A stretch of 33,817 bases of DNA from CAZVJA01 sp964626885 (GCA_964626885.1 CAZVJA010000037.1:1-33817), one strand, 5' to 3'; positions 6,472 to 15,111 are shown, counted from the stretch's first letter. A program made the numbers and translations. The notes: generated by a model not told the origin, from the sequence alone.

Positions 6472-9405
6472 GTGGCCTTGAGGCAGGATCGGCTGAATTC
6501 ACGCCTTCGAATGCTAAATGCGCTGGCCATGCTCGCCGGCGTTCTAGTGGTGCGCGCATCCGCCGGGGAATTCTCTGATTCTTTCGAGGGGAATGACCCC
6601 AGTTGGAAAATCGACGCCACAGGGGGTGCAACGGTCCATCGGCACCTTCGGACGGAGGAAGTTCCGGCGCGAGAGGGATTGCGTACGGAACTCGTGACCC
6701 TCATTTCCCCCCACGAAGGGGGCACTGCCAGGCTTTCTCACCCGCTTCATCCTTCGCGTGTATTTCCCGAACTGACTCTCTCGCTCTGGCTCCGCTCGGA
6801 TCATCCCGGCACGGTTGTCACATTACGCGTTATTTTTCCGAATGAAATTGATCCTGCGACGGGACGCGCTCGATTTGCCGAAATTCGAGGTGATACCTAC
6901 ACCACCGTGGGAAAATGGCAACAGCTGCGCTGTGTCACATCCGACAAGCTGATTCGCGATCAAATCATCCTCCAACGAGCTCTCTCGAAAAACTCGAATC
7001 TGAATTATCACGGCCTGTATGCGGATTCCGTCGGCTTGGCAATTCCGGTGGGCAAGGGAACGACACAAATCCTTCTTGACGGATTGCATTTCGGACCGAT
7101 CGCCGAAATTCAGCCGGAGGCCCAAATTACACAGGTCGCCGGCGAAGCAACGGATTCTGAACCGACGGTTGAGGTGCGAGGAGGCCGACTGGTCATCGAC
7201 GGAGTGAACACCTTCCCCCGTATCCTGCCGATGCACAACGATTCGCTCGATACGCTGCAGCAATCCGGATCGAACGTGATTTATGTTCAGAATCACGAAG
7301 ACACCGCGCTGCTCAACGACCTGCGGCGCCGCGGCATGTGGGCGATGGCCGAACCCCCGTGCGTCATTTCCGATACCGGAAAGATCCTGGACGCGAAGAC
7401 GGCCGGCATCGTGCCTTTCTCGAAAGATAAATCCCCTATCCTGATGTGGTGTATGGGAACTCAGATCCCGGCGGCCATGAGGCAAAAGGTCGTCGCCTGG
7501 AACGAGCAGGTTCGGCATGCCGATCGGAGCATCCGCCGTCCCATCACCGGCGATGTCGCTGAAAACGAACAAATGTTTTCTCGCGACTTCGATCTCCTCA
7601 GTTCCAGCCGCCATATGCTGAACACGTCCTTCTCATTCAAAGACTACCGAGACTGGCTGGTCCAAAAACGGCAGCTCGCCAATCCCTGGACCTATTTTTG
7701 GACCTGGATTCAAACGGAGCCCGTTGGGGCAAATTCCCATTGGAGAGAAGAAGAGGGAAAATCTCCCATTGTAATCGAGCCGGAGCAAATTCGCCTGCAG
7801 GTCTACGCCGCCCTCTCCGCAGGCTGCCGGGGTTACGGCTTTTGGAAACGGACTTCGCTGGATGGCGACACGCCCGGCAGCGAAGAACGCCGGCTGATCA
7901 TTCAAATGCTCAACCTGGAAGTTCAACTGCTTGAGCCGCTGTTGGCGACGGGGGTAGTTTCGGAAAACGTTCCGTTCACCGTTCCAGTACCGGCGGAACC
8001 ATCCACCAAGCGCGCCACAATCGAAGCAGCTCATCGTCGCCAAGGAGTGCAAGGCATCCGTCAGGCAGCCATCGCCCGGGAATCGGAACAACAACGAATC
8101 AAGAATACAAATTCCGAACTCGAGGCAGCCATCATCAAGAGTCAGTACGGAACGATGGCTTTGCTTGTTTGGTACGAGACCGGAGCGCAATTTGTTCCAG
8201 GCATGATGGCGGCCTACTCTCCCACTCTTGTTGTACCGGGGGTCGAACCTTCCGCTTACGCGTGGGAGGTAACCCCCACCAGCATTCGCTCCGTAGAGAA
8301 GATTGAACGAGTGCCGGGTGGGAAAAAAATCGTACTCAAAAAAATTGACCAGACTGGAATTGTGATTCTCTCTTCCGATCCTCGTCTGCATGATATGCTC
8401 GACGAAAAGATCAAATCCATCGCACCAGCCTATGCTCGAGCCGGACTGGAACTCGCCAAGGCGAAACTTGCACGCGTCATGACCGTCGATGAACAGCTGC
8501 AGGAGCTGGCACCCGACGATCGCGGGGGAGTTATCCGCAATCATCTCGACAATGCGCAAAAACTGATCGACGGAGCAGAACAGTTCCTTGACCGCTCAGA
8601 TTATGAAAACGCTCGCCAACTGAGCACGGACGCCATGCAGTTGATCCGCATCGCGCAGCGCATCCGCTGGGAAGAGGCGACTTTCAAGATGTCTTCTCCG
8701 ACATCCAGCCCGTACACGGTTTCTTACCAAACCCTCCCCGACCACTGGCGAATGATTGCCCATCTCGGACGCAGCGACTCCGATCCTTCGGACAATCTGA
8801 TCCCTTCGGGCGATTTCGAGGACGAGAAGACGGTGCTCGCCGAATGGCCTCACTTCCAGAATCAAGTGGAGGGGGTGCGCGCGGCGGCGGAACTCTATCC
8901 GGTCGCCCACGAAGGACGTTTTTCCCTCCGACTCGTCGCCGTCCCGGATACCGGAGTCGATATCCCGGCCGTGGTGGCAAATAGCCCGGTCATGGTTACG
9001 ACCCCTCCCGTCCACGTCACAGCCGGGCAATTGGTTCATATTGGAGGGTATGTTCGCGTGGCGACCCCTATCTCGGCCAGTCTCGACGGAGTCATGCTCT
9101 ATGACAATCTCGGCGGTCCCGTCGGCGCACTTCGCTGGCGCGATGCCTCCGACTGGAAATGGTTCGATATGGTCCGCGAAGTCCGTGAGACAGGAGATCT
9201 TTCACTCACGCTTTCGCTCCAGGGAATCGGGGAAGCACAATTTGACGGTTTGCGAATCGTGCCGATCGATCCAAGATCAAACACTCGGCCCGTTTCGGGA
9301 ACAAAGGACGCAGCGAACGGCAGATCCGATTTGCTGCGACTCCTCAATCCCTGGCCAATCCGCCGCATTCGTCCGGACGATACGGAGAGCCCCAAAGCGA
9401 AATAG
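6472..9405 (+). CDS. Large secreted protein, probable carbohydrate-active multidomain protein
   Basis: A 977-residue protein from a GTG at 6472; an ATG at 6511 is the alternative. Either gives a signal peptide with likely cleavage after RASA, just before GEFSDSFEG. Residues about 35-205 look like a jelly-roll domain resembling lectin or carbohydrate-binding folds (FSDSFEGNDPSWKI; later LSLWLRSDHPGTVVTLRV). Residues about 230-520 resemble a TIM-barrel of the glycoside hydrolase type: NTFPRILPMHNDSLDTLQQS, then a WTYFWTWIQTEP segment and GCRGYGFWKRTSLDG. A helical linker at about 660-760 leads to a second beta-rich jelly-roll (about 790-940). Catalytic acids cannot be assigned with confidence. 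There is no membrane anchor at the C-terminus. The role is inferred to be extracytoplasmic polysaccharide binding or breakdown. Confidence 0.75.
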   Translation: MALRQDRLNSRLRMLNALAMLAGVLVVRASAGEFSDSFEGNDPSWKIDATGGATVHRHLRTEEVPAREGLRTELVTLISPHEGGTARLSHPLHPSRVFPELTLSLWLRSDHPGTVVTLRVIFPNEIDPATGRARFAEIRGDTYTTVGKWQQLRCVTSDKLIRDQIILQRALSKNSNLNYHGLYADSVGLAIPVGKGTTQILLDGLHFGPIAEIQPEAQITQVAGEATDSEPTVEVRGGRLVIDGVNTFPRILPMHNDSLDTLQQSGSNVIYVQNHEDTALLNDLRRRGMWAMAEPPCVISDTGKILDAKTAGIVPFSKDKSPILMWCMGTQIPAAMRQKVVAWNEQVRHADRSIRRPITGDVAENEQMFSRDFDLLSSSRHMLNTSFSFKDYRDWLVQKRQLANPWTYFWTWIQTEPVGANSHWREEEGKSPIVIEPEQIRLQVYAALSAGCRGYGFWKRTSLDGDTPGSEERRLIIQMLNLEVQLLEPLLATGVVSENVPFTVPVPAEPSTKRATIEAAHRRQGVQGIRQAAIARESEQQRIKNTNSELEAAIIKSQYGTMALLVWYETGAQFVPGMMAAYSPTLVVPGVEPSAYAWEVTPTSIRSVEKIERVPGGKKIVLKKIDQTGIVILSSDPRLHDMLDEKIKSIAPAYARAGLELAKAKLARVMTVDEQLQELAPDDRGGVIRNHLDNAQKLIDGAEQFLDRSDYENARQLSTDAMQLIRIAQRIRWEEATFKMSSPTSSPYTVSYQTLPDHWRMIAHLGRSDSDPSDNLIPSGDFEDEKTVLAEWPHFQNQVEGVRAAAELYPVAHEGRFSLRLVAVPDTGVDIPAVVANSPVMVTTPPVHVTAGQLVHIGGYVRVATPISASLDGVMLYDNLGGPVGALRWRDASDWKWFDMVREVRETGDLSLTLSLQGIGEAQFDGLRIVPIDPRSNTRPVSGTKDAANGRSDLLRLLNPWPIRRIRPDDTESPKAK

Positions 9406-9484
9406 CAGCAGACTCGCCACGAACTTGCCGTCGCACTCTCCGTTCCTCACGCCCGGGCAGCGATGGATTTTCCTGAGTGGCATG

Positions 9485-9502
9485 GTTTCGCAACCGCGAA
9501 AC
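9485..9502 (+). terminator. Possible hairpin after the large secreted protein gene
   Basis: GTTTCGC (9485-9491) and GCGAAAC (9496-9502) form a perfect 7-bp stem with a 4-base loop, 80 bases after the stop codon. No T run follows, so termination is uncertain. Confidence 0.3.
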
Positions 9503-9683
9503 TTCAAGTGCGTCGGATGAACCGCCGTCACAGGGCATTTTCGGCGGGTGAATTCGCTCAATCCCGCAGCCTTGAAGGAAGCTGGCGGAACTGTTACGAA
9601 AGCGGAACAAGACACCGTTGTCCGAATTTTGCAACTGCCCAACTGAAACACCGCATCAACTAATGCTGTCAGGAATTTAGATC

Positions 9684-10715
9684 ATGCCAATTGCAACTCC
9701 GAAACAATATGCCGCCATGCTGGATGCAGCCCAGAAGGGAAATTACGCGTACCCAGCCGTCAACGTGACGTCGATTATCACGATTAACGGCGCCCTGAAG
9801 GCGTTTGCCGACAAGAAGTCGGACGGCATCATTCAGATTTCCACCGGAGGGGGCTCGTTTGCGTCCGGACTCGGCATTAACAACATGGTTATTGGTGCGA
9901 TCGTCCTCGCCGAAGCCGCGCATCGCCTTGCGGAGCACTACAATGTGCTGATCGGTTTGCATACGGACCATTGCCAACCCGACAAAGTCGACAGCTTCCT
10001 CAAGCCTCTGATCGCGGAAACCGCGCGCCGACGGGCCGCCGGGCAGGCAAACCTGTTTCAATCCCACATGCTCGATGCCTCGGAGCTTCCGCTCAAGCAG
10101 AACATGCAACTGAGCCGCGACCTGTTGAAGCTCTGCGCCGAGAACGAGATCATCCTGGAGGTCGAAGCCGGGGTCGTCGGCGGCGAAGAAGACGGCATGG
10201 ACCATTCCGACAAACCGGCGGAAAAGCTCTATACCTCACCGGAAGATATGCTTGAGGTCTATGAGTCGCTCAAAGGCATTGGTCGATATATGTTCGCGGC
10301 CACCTTCGGGAACGTTCACGGAAGCTACAAGCCGGGAGCTGTGAAATTGCGACCGGATATTCTCAAAAAAGGTCAGGAAGCGGTGATTTCAAAGCACGGC
10401 AAATCCGCGGAATTCGACCTCGTCTTCCATGGCGGGTCCGGAACGCCGGTCGAGGAAATCCGCGAAACGCTTGCCTACGGCGTCGTGAAGATGAACATCG
10501 ACACCGATACGCAATACGCGTTCACTCGCCCGATTGTCGACCACATGCTCAAGAATTACGACGGCGTCTTGAAGATCGAAGGAGAGGTCGGCAATAAGAA
10601 GTTGTACGACCCCCGTTCCTATCTCAAGAAAGCCGAAGCGGGCATCACGGCCCGTCTTGGTTCTGCGTGCGATGATTTGCTTTCGACAGGCAAGTCGATC
10701 TTCGGCACGGTCTAA
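9684..10715 (+). CDS. fba: Fructose-bisphosphate aldolase, class II
   Basis: A 343-residue enzyme of normal family length that interconverts fructose 1,6-bisphosphate with glyceraldehyde 3-phosphate and dihydroxyacetone phosphate in glycolysis and gluconeogenesis. All class II marks are present: the GLHTDHC box with catalytic Asp95 and zinc ligand His96, the acidic loop EVEAGVVGGEEDG (160-171), zinc ligands His212 in FGNVHGSYKPG and His249 in VFHGGSGTP, and the phosphate-binding KMNIDTDTQ segment (269-277). The LHTDH form resembles the class IIA (E. coli FbaA) type. The ATG at 9684 has an AGGAATT ribosome site. It stands alone between a secreted protein gene and a convergent lipoprotein gene, so it is probably monocistronic. 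Confidence 0.96.
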   Translation: MPIATPKQYAAMLDAAQKGNYAYPAVNVTSIITINGALKAFADKKSDGIIQISTGGGSFASGLGINNMVIGAIVLAEAAHRLAEHYNVLIGLHTDHCQPDKVDSFLKPLIAETARRRAAGQANLFQSHMLDASELPLKQNMQLSRDLLKLCAENEIILEVEAGVVGGEEDGMDHSDKPAEKLYTSPEDMLEVYESLKGIGRYMFAATFGNVHGSYKPGAVKLRPDILKKGQEAVISKHGKSAEFDLVFHGGSGTPVEEIRETLAYGVVKMNIDTDTQYAFTRPIVDHMLKNYDGVLKIEGEVGNKKLYDPRSYLKKAEAGITARLGSACDDLLSTGKSIFGTV

Positions 10716-10775
10716 GGCCACGCGTGTCGCAACACGATCCACGATAGTGGGATTATCGATCAGCGTCCGCGCGTG

Positions 10776-11648
10776 TCACTGCGCGCTTCGCTCGGCGTAG
10801 ACAGCCTCGGTCCGTGTCATTTTCGACAGTCGAACAACCAGCACACGCTGCACCTTTGCCTTCTCGTCACCCGAAACAAAACAGCAGCTCCCGAGCGACT
10901 GCGGATCGCTCCCATCCGCGGTGACGATCGCCATTTCCCCTTCGTGCAAATTGACGGAGAAGCGGCAACTGGCAAACGGATCGATTTCCGGCGAAAAGGA
11001 GGTTCCCCAAGCTCCGTTGGCGGCCACGGGTCGCATCTTCGCGGCACCGTGATGGATCTCGGGCTGAAATTCGATCCGCGCCCAGCCATCCTGCACCTTG
11101 TGGACCCACATTCTCAGGGCGCCGGCCGCATCCTGGTATTCTCGCGTTTCGTCGCTGGCCGGCACTTTCATCGTGCAGCTCTTGATGCGGTTAATCGAGA
11201 TCAGTTCCTCACTTCCAGAAAGCAGAAAGGATTTTCGCCCCTGCATAATTTGCGAATCGCCTGCATTCAAGACATCGAACGGCTTTGTATTTATTCCGAG
11301 CAACCGCTCAAGTTCCGGAGACATGCTATTGCCCGCATTCCCTGCCCGCAGCCCGCATTTTTCGAGTGTTAGTCGATCTTCGGCCGAGATCGAGCCCACT
11401 TGAGCAATCTCTTTCCACAAAGCCGGTCCCAACAAGCGATCTCCGACCGGTCGTTCGGCAAAGACAATCACGACCTCCATTGCATCGCGATGCGCTTGAA
11501 TCGGCGGGAGCGGGTTCTCATTAGAGCGTGCTTTTGCGGTCGTGTGATACAAAACCGCAGCCCCCTGTTGAAAGAGAGCACAGCCCGCGACGACCATGAA
11601 GCCGGCCGCAATAAAAGCATACAATATGCGCCGACATGCCATGCGCAT
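10776..11648 (-). CDS. Lipoprotein of unknown function
   Basis: A 290-residue protein from the ATG at 11648, chosen because it starts a clear lipoprotein signal: RR, then the hydrophobic ILYAFIAAGFMVVAGC, with lipidated Cys23. The same frame stays open 112 codons further upstream to 11984, which would bury the signal. The mature part has HRDAMEVVIVFAERPVGDRL, a helix-rich middle ending MSPELERLLGIN, and a beta-rich C-terminal half with paired cysteines (DPFASCRFSV, LGSCCFVSGD). I do not recognise the family. The envelope location is well supported; the function is unknown. It is convergent with fba, 60 bases apart, with short hairpins (CCAC/GTGG and GCGCG/CGCGC) in between. Confidence 0.75.
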   Translation of the reverse strand: MRMACRRILYAFIAAGFMVVAGCALFQQGAAVLYHTTAKARSNENPLPPIQAHRDAMEVVIVFAERPVGDRLLGPALWKEIAQVGSISAEDRLTLEKCGLRAGNAGNSMSPELERLLGINTKPFDVLNAGDSQIMQGRKSFLLSGSEELISINRIKSCTMKVPASDETREYQDAAGALRMWVHKVQDGWARIEFQPEIHHGAAKMRPVAANGAWGTSFSPEIDPFASCRFSVNLHEGEMAIVTADGSDPQSLGSCCFVSGDEKAKVQRVLVVRLSKMTRTEAVYAERSAQ

Positions 11649-12096
11649 GAGTGCTACAGTCGATGGTAGGGAGTCGATTGATTGTGGGGAGTTGAGAACC
11701 CGACGCACGAACAGCGGCGGTTCTTGGGGAGAGAGGGGCGGCAGTCTAGACCCCTCCGGCAAACCTGTCAATTTGACTTTCTGCCCCTTCCCAGCTTGAA
11801 GGTCTACAGCTACGACGGAGGCCCTCTTCGACTCCTCTAATTCCGGTCCTCCGCGCCGCAACACGTTGCCAGAAGTTCCCTGGCTCGCTATGATGCCGCC
11901 GAACTCAGGAGAGCTCCCCGGAACCCCCGATCCACCCCAAACACACATACTGCCCGATCCACCGACGACGCATCCAAACGACACAAACGCTTTGGGTTAA
12001 CGGCGACGCTAGGAGAAATCGGTCGGTCGTCCCGATGTTGAATAGCGGCTAAAAACAATCTCTCATCACACCCCACTCACACGAGCATCGGTATTC
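11649..12096. other. Intergenic region with an open minus-strand frame
   Basis: This 448-base gap between the divergent lipoprotein gene and ispF holds no accepted gene. The minus-strand frame of the lipoprotein remains open up to 11984. Part of it reads like real protein (VVAVDLQAGKGQKVKLTGLP), the rest is glycine/serine-rich. It has no convincing start and may be chance or a decayed gene. No promoter was identified. Confidence 0.4.
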
Positions 12097-12597
12097 GTGG
12101 AATCACGCGTCGGACTTGGTCATGACACCCATCGCCTCGCACCCGGGCGCAAATTCGTACTGGGAGGGGTTACGATCGATTTTGAGCTTGGTCCGGTCGG
12201 CCACAGTGACGCCGACGTTCTGCTCCACGCCATCACCGACGCGATCTTGGGGGGAGCGGGACTGGGCGATATTGGAGAATGGTTCCCGGATGACGATCCG
12301 CAATGGAAGGGAGCCAATTCCGCAACATTGCTGGCTGCCGCGCTTACTGCGGTCCGTGGACGAGGCTGGCACATCGTTAACCTCGATTGTACGATCTTCG
12401 CGCAGCGGCCGAAGCTGATGCCTCACAAACCGGCGATTCGTCGCCGAATCGCCGAGTTGATGGATATCGCGGCCGATACCGTGAACATCAAAGCGAAAAC
12501 CGGTGAAGAGGTCGGCCCCATTGGACGGGGGGAAGCGGTGGCCGCCGATGCCATCGTGCTACTCAGACGCACTCAGGAGGAAACAGAATCACCATGA
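12097..12597 (+). CDS. ispF: 2-C-methyl-D-erythritol 2,4-cyclodiphosphate synthase
   Basis: A 166-residue enzyme of the MEP isoprenoid pathway, converting CDP-methylerythritol 2-phosphate to the cyclic diphosphate with release of CMP. Metal ligands are visible as Asp10 and His12 in GLGHDTHR and His44 in GHSDADVLLHAITDA. The conserved GDIGEWFPDDD loop and the IKAKTGEEVGPIGRGE C-terminal signature are present. Length is normal (about 155-165). The start is a GTG at 12097 with only a weak ribosome site; no in-frame ATG would preserve the N-terminal strand. It overlaps cysS by the 4 bases ATGA, so the two are translationally coupled. An ispF-cysS neighbourhood occurs in other bacteria too. Confidence 0.96.
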   Translation: MESRVGLGHDTHRLAPGRKFVLGGVTIDFELGPVGHSDADVLLHAITDAILGGAGLGDIGEWFPDDDPQWKGANSATLLAAALTAVRGRGWHIVNLDCTIFAQRPKLMPHKPAIRRRIAELMDIAADTVNIKAKTGEEVGPIGRGEAVAADAIVLLRRTQEETESP

Positions 12598-14150
12598 CGC
12601 TTCGTGTGTACAACACCCTCACCCGGCAGAAGGAGGACTTTCAGACCGTTCAGCCGGGACGCGTGGGGATGTATCTGTGCGGCCCGACAGTCTACAAACC
12701 GGCACACATCGGCCACATGGTCGGCCCGGTTATCTTCGACACCATCAAACGCTATCTCGAATACAACAGCTACAAAGTCACCTTCGTCATCAATATCACC
12801 GATGTCGACGACAAGCTCATCAATCGCGCCCGCGAGAAAAACACGACGGTCGAGGCACTCGCGCGGGAAATGACCAAGGATTACTTCGACAACCTCGAAA
12901 CGATGGGGGTCGATTCGATCGATCATTTCCCCTATGCGACCGAGCATATTCCCGAAATGCAGAAAATCATCGCCGGACTGATCGACAAAGGGTACGCATA
13001 CCCACTCGACGGAGACGTCTACTTTGAGGTCACTCGCGACGAAGATTACGGCAAGCTGAGTCGGCGGAGCGTTGACGAAATGCTCTCTGGTTCCCGCGTC
13101 GAGGCCAACGACCGCAAACACAATCCCGCCGACTTCGCTCTCTGGAAAAAATCGAAGCCTGGGGAACCGGCCTGGGACAGTCCTTGGGGTCCGGGCCGCC
13201 CTGGCTGGCATATTGAATGTTCCGCGATGAGCCGCAAGCTGCTCGGCGATTCGCTCGACATTCACGGTGGTGGGCTCGATTTGATGTTCCCGCATCATGA
13301 AAACGAACTCGCGCAATCGGAGTCGTTTACCGGAAAACCGTTCGCTCGCTACTGGATGCACAACGGCCTGATGCAATCGAGCGGCTCGGCCGGCAAAGTC
13401 GGCGGCCAACACGATCGACACGGCGACATCGCCGTCGATCAGGCCACCCAGGAGGCAAACAAACTCGCCGGCTCGAAAGGGGCCGCGTCGGTCAAAGAGC
13501 TCTTCGCCGTTCACTCTCCGGAGTCGGTCCGGTTCTTTCTGCTAAGAACGCATTATCGCAGCCCGATCGAATTCAGCGACGCGCTTATCTCGGAAGCAGG
13601 CGAAAATCTCGAAAAGTTCTATCGACTCTTTGAAGCCTACCAGCGAATCACCGGCAAGGATTTCTACGAGATCGCAGCCGCCGCTTCGCGGGAGAAAAGC
13701 GTCGCGCTTAAGGGAGAACCGGCCGACTTCTATTCGGAGTTGGCCCATTATCGCCAGCGGTTCCTCGACGCGATGGACGATGACTTCAACACCGGGGGCG
13801 CAACCGGTGTGTTGTTCGAGATGTTGCGCACGATCAACGGCTTTGTCGCGAAGCACAAGCTCGACGCCGGCAGCAAGGCGGACGACCAACAAAAGACCGC
13901 GCTCGAAACGGGCATGACCCTGCTCAAGGAGTTGTCGCAACTTCTGGGAGTTTTCCGCAAACCGGTCGCCAAGGCCGCCGGTGCGGACGACGGTTTCGCA
14001 GCGTCCCTCATGCAATTAATTATCGAACTGCGCGCGGACGCACGAAAATCCAAGAACTTCGCAGTGGCCGACAAAATCCGCGACGGGCTGGCGGCGCTCA
14101 AGGTGACCATCGAAGACCGTCCGGACGGCACGACCTGGCGGCGAGATTGA
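12594..14150 (+). CDS. cysS: Cysteinyl-tRNA synthetase with a degenerate KMSKS motif
   Basis: A 518-residue class I aminoacyl-tRNA synthetase that charges tRNA-Cys. The HIGH motif is at residues 38-41 (PAHIGHM). The zinc ligands fall where expected: Cys29, Cys209 (WHIECSAMS), His234 and Glu238 (FPHHENE). The adenylation loop is unusual: KMSKS is replaced by KLAGSKG at 290-296, after an insertion of roughly 30 residues (about 261-289, containing GKVGGQHDRHG). The remaining core, SPESVRFFLLRTHYRSPIEF, and the C-terminal helical domain (AMDDDFNTGGATG, later ARKSKNFAVADKIRDGLAAL) are normal. The long insertion explains the greater length compared with the usual 460-470. It starts inside the last codons of ispF, with AGGAGG upstream of the ATG. 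Confidence 0.95.
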   Translation: MTLRVYNTLTRQKEDFQTVQPGRVGMYLCGPTVYKPAHIGHMVGPVIFDTIKRYLEYNSYKVTFVINITDVDDKLINRAREKNTTVEALAREMTKDYFDNLETMGVDSIDHFPYATEHIPEMQKIIAGLIDKGYAYPLDGDVYFEVTRDEDYGKLSRRSVDEMLSGSRVEANDRKHNPADFALWKKSKPGEPAWDSPWGPGRPGWHIECSAMSRKLLGDSLDIHGGGLDLMFPHHENELAQSESFTGKPFARYWMHNGLMQSSGSAGKVGGQHDRHGDIAVDQATQEANKLAGSKGAASVKELFAVHSPESVRFFLLRTHYRSPIEFSDALISEAGENLEKFYRLFEAYQRITGKDFYEIAAAASREKSVALKGEPADFYSELAHYRQRFLDAMDDDFNTGGATGVLFEMLRTINGFVAKHKLDAGSKADDQQKTALETGMTLLKELSQLLGVFRKPVAKAAGADDGFAASLMQLIIELRADARKSKNFAVADKIRDGLAALKVTIEDRPDGTTWRRD

Positions 14151-14165
14151 CGCCGGACAATGAGA

Positions 14166-14278
14166 AAGCGCTAAGCACGAATGACGAAAGAAATCCGAAG
14201 CATGAAGCCCAAAGCAAGCGGTATCAGTAATATCATTCGTGCTTAGTGCTTCTTTAGATATTCGTGCTTGGTGCTTTA
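14166..14278. repeat. Inverted and direct repeats between cysS and ruvC
   Basis: AAGCGCTAAGCACGAATGA (14166-14184) is an inverted copy, one mismatch in 19, of the segment at 14233-14251. The core ATTCGTGCTT(A/G)GTGCTT then recurs as a direct copy at 14260-14276, a 25-base step. The whole fills the cysS-ruvC gap and stops just before the ruvC ribosome site. It resembles the dispersed CACGAAT-type intergenic repeats I associate with planctomycete genomes; it could also form a hairpin ending cysS transcription. Confidence 0.65.
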
Positions 14279-14292
14279 TACAGGGAAGCACG

Positions 14293-14880
14293 ATGCATCC
14301 ACACCAGAGCTCTGAACCGTCCGTCGAGCGGTTCCTTGGCATTGACCCCGGTCTGGTCCGAACCGGCTACGCGGTGCTGGAGCGCGGTTTGAGAAGCCCA
14401 TTTCTGCGCGAAGGAGGCGTGCTTCGATCAACCCGTGGAGAAACCCTTGCGCACCGCGTCCACGAAATCGGCAGCAGTCTGCGCGAAGTGATTCGCGACT
14501 TTCGACCCCAGGCACTTGCCATCGAGCAGGTCTTCTCGCTTGGCAAGAATCCGAAGTCGGCGTTGCTGATGGCGCATGCCCGAGGTGCGATCCTGATGGT
14601 CGCGGCGGAGGAAAAGCTTCCGGTAATCCACTTCACACCGACCCAGGTAAAAAAACTGCTGACGGGAAGCGGCCGAGCCTCGAAGGAACAGATTCAACAC
14701 GCGGTCAAGCAGGAATTACGACTGGAGACGCTCCTCGAACCGCACGACGTCTCCGACGCTTCGGCTGTCGCCATCTGCCTCTACCACCACCTGCGCGTCA
14801 CCGGCACAACGATAAGTCCGGAAAGATCAACCACAGAGACACAGGGATCACGGAGAAGTACAAAAAACAAATTTCAATAA
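14293..14880 (+). CDS. ruvC: Crossover junction endodeoxyribonuclease RuvC with a repeat-derived tail
   Basis: A 195-residue Holliday-junction resolvase. The ATG at 14293 has AGGGAAGCACG upstream; the frame runs further back to 14239 but only through repeat DNA. The RNase H-fold catalytic acids are recognisable: Asp18 in LGIDPG, Glu78 in LAIEQVFSLGKNPKSA, and Asp152 and Asp155 in EPHDVSDASAVAICLYHH. Two RuvC dimers or one dimer cut junctions held by RuvA-RuvB. The domain ends near residue 172. The last 20 or so residues (from about ERSTTETQGS) are read from a palindromic intergenic element (14830 onward) that also supplies the stop codon. ruvA follows on the same strand after that element. 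Confidence 0.94.
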   Translation: MHPHQSSEPSVERFLGIDPGLVRTGYAVLERGLRSPFLREGGVLRSTRGETLAHRVHEIGSSLREVIRDFRPQALAIEQVFSLGKNPKSALLMAHARGAILMVAAEEKLPVIHFTPTQVKKLLTGSGRASKEQIQHAVKQELRLETLLEPHDVSDASAVAICLYHHLRVTGTTISPERSTTETQGSRRSTKNKFQ

Positions 14881-15061
14881 GGAAACCAGGAAGGCAGGAA
14901 TGGAGAAGGCCCGAACCTGAAATCGTTGTAAACGACGCTCTGCCTGATTCAGTGAAGCCGGGTCCAATTTAAATTCATCCCGCTCCAATGAATTGCATTC
15001 TCCTGGCTTCCTGGTTTCCTTATTATCCTGGTTTTCTCCGTGAGCTCTGCATCTCCATGGT
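14830..15061. repeat. Large nested imperfect palindrome between ruvC and ruvA
   Basis: Two pairs of arms nest symmetrically. Outer arms at 14830-14857 and 15034-15061 match at 22 of 28 positions as inverted copies. Inner arms at 14876-14899 and 15001-15024 match at 23 of 24 (core GGAAACCAGGAAG). The centre is about 100 bases. The left side includes an ACAGAGACACAGGGATCACGG-like segment of a kind seen as dispersed intergenic repeats. The element overlaps the last codons of ruvC. It looks like a small non-autonomous mobile element or a structured repeat; no transposase is encoded. Confidence 0.7.
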
Positions 15062-15111
15062 GCATGCTGCGTTCTTATTCCTTGTTTTGTGATACTCGAA
15101 CGGCCAGAGCA

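Noticed and set aside
6200..6481. 93-residue plus-strand open frame in the gap before the secreted protein gene
   Set aside because: It starts at a TTG without a ribosome site and overlaps the next gene; composition is not protein-like.
7633..8559. 308-residue open frame on the minus strand
   Set aside because: Antisense to the large secreted protein gene; no ribosome site, no recognisable domain.
10716..10775. Short stems CCAC/GTGG and GCGCG/CGCGC between convergent genes
   Set aside because: Too short and without T runs to call as a terminator.
12573..13514. 313-residue open frame on the minus strand
   Set aside because: It is antisense to cysS, whose conserved motifs are all in the plus frame; a shadow of GC-rich codon use.
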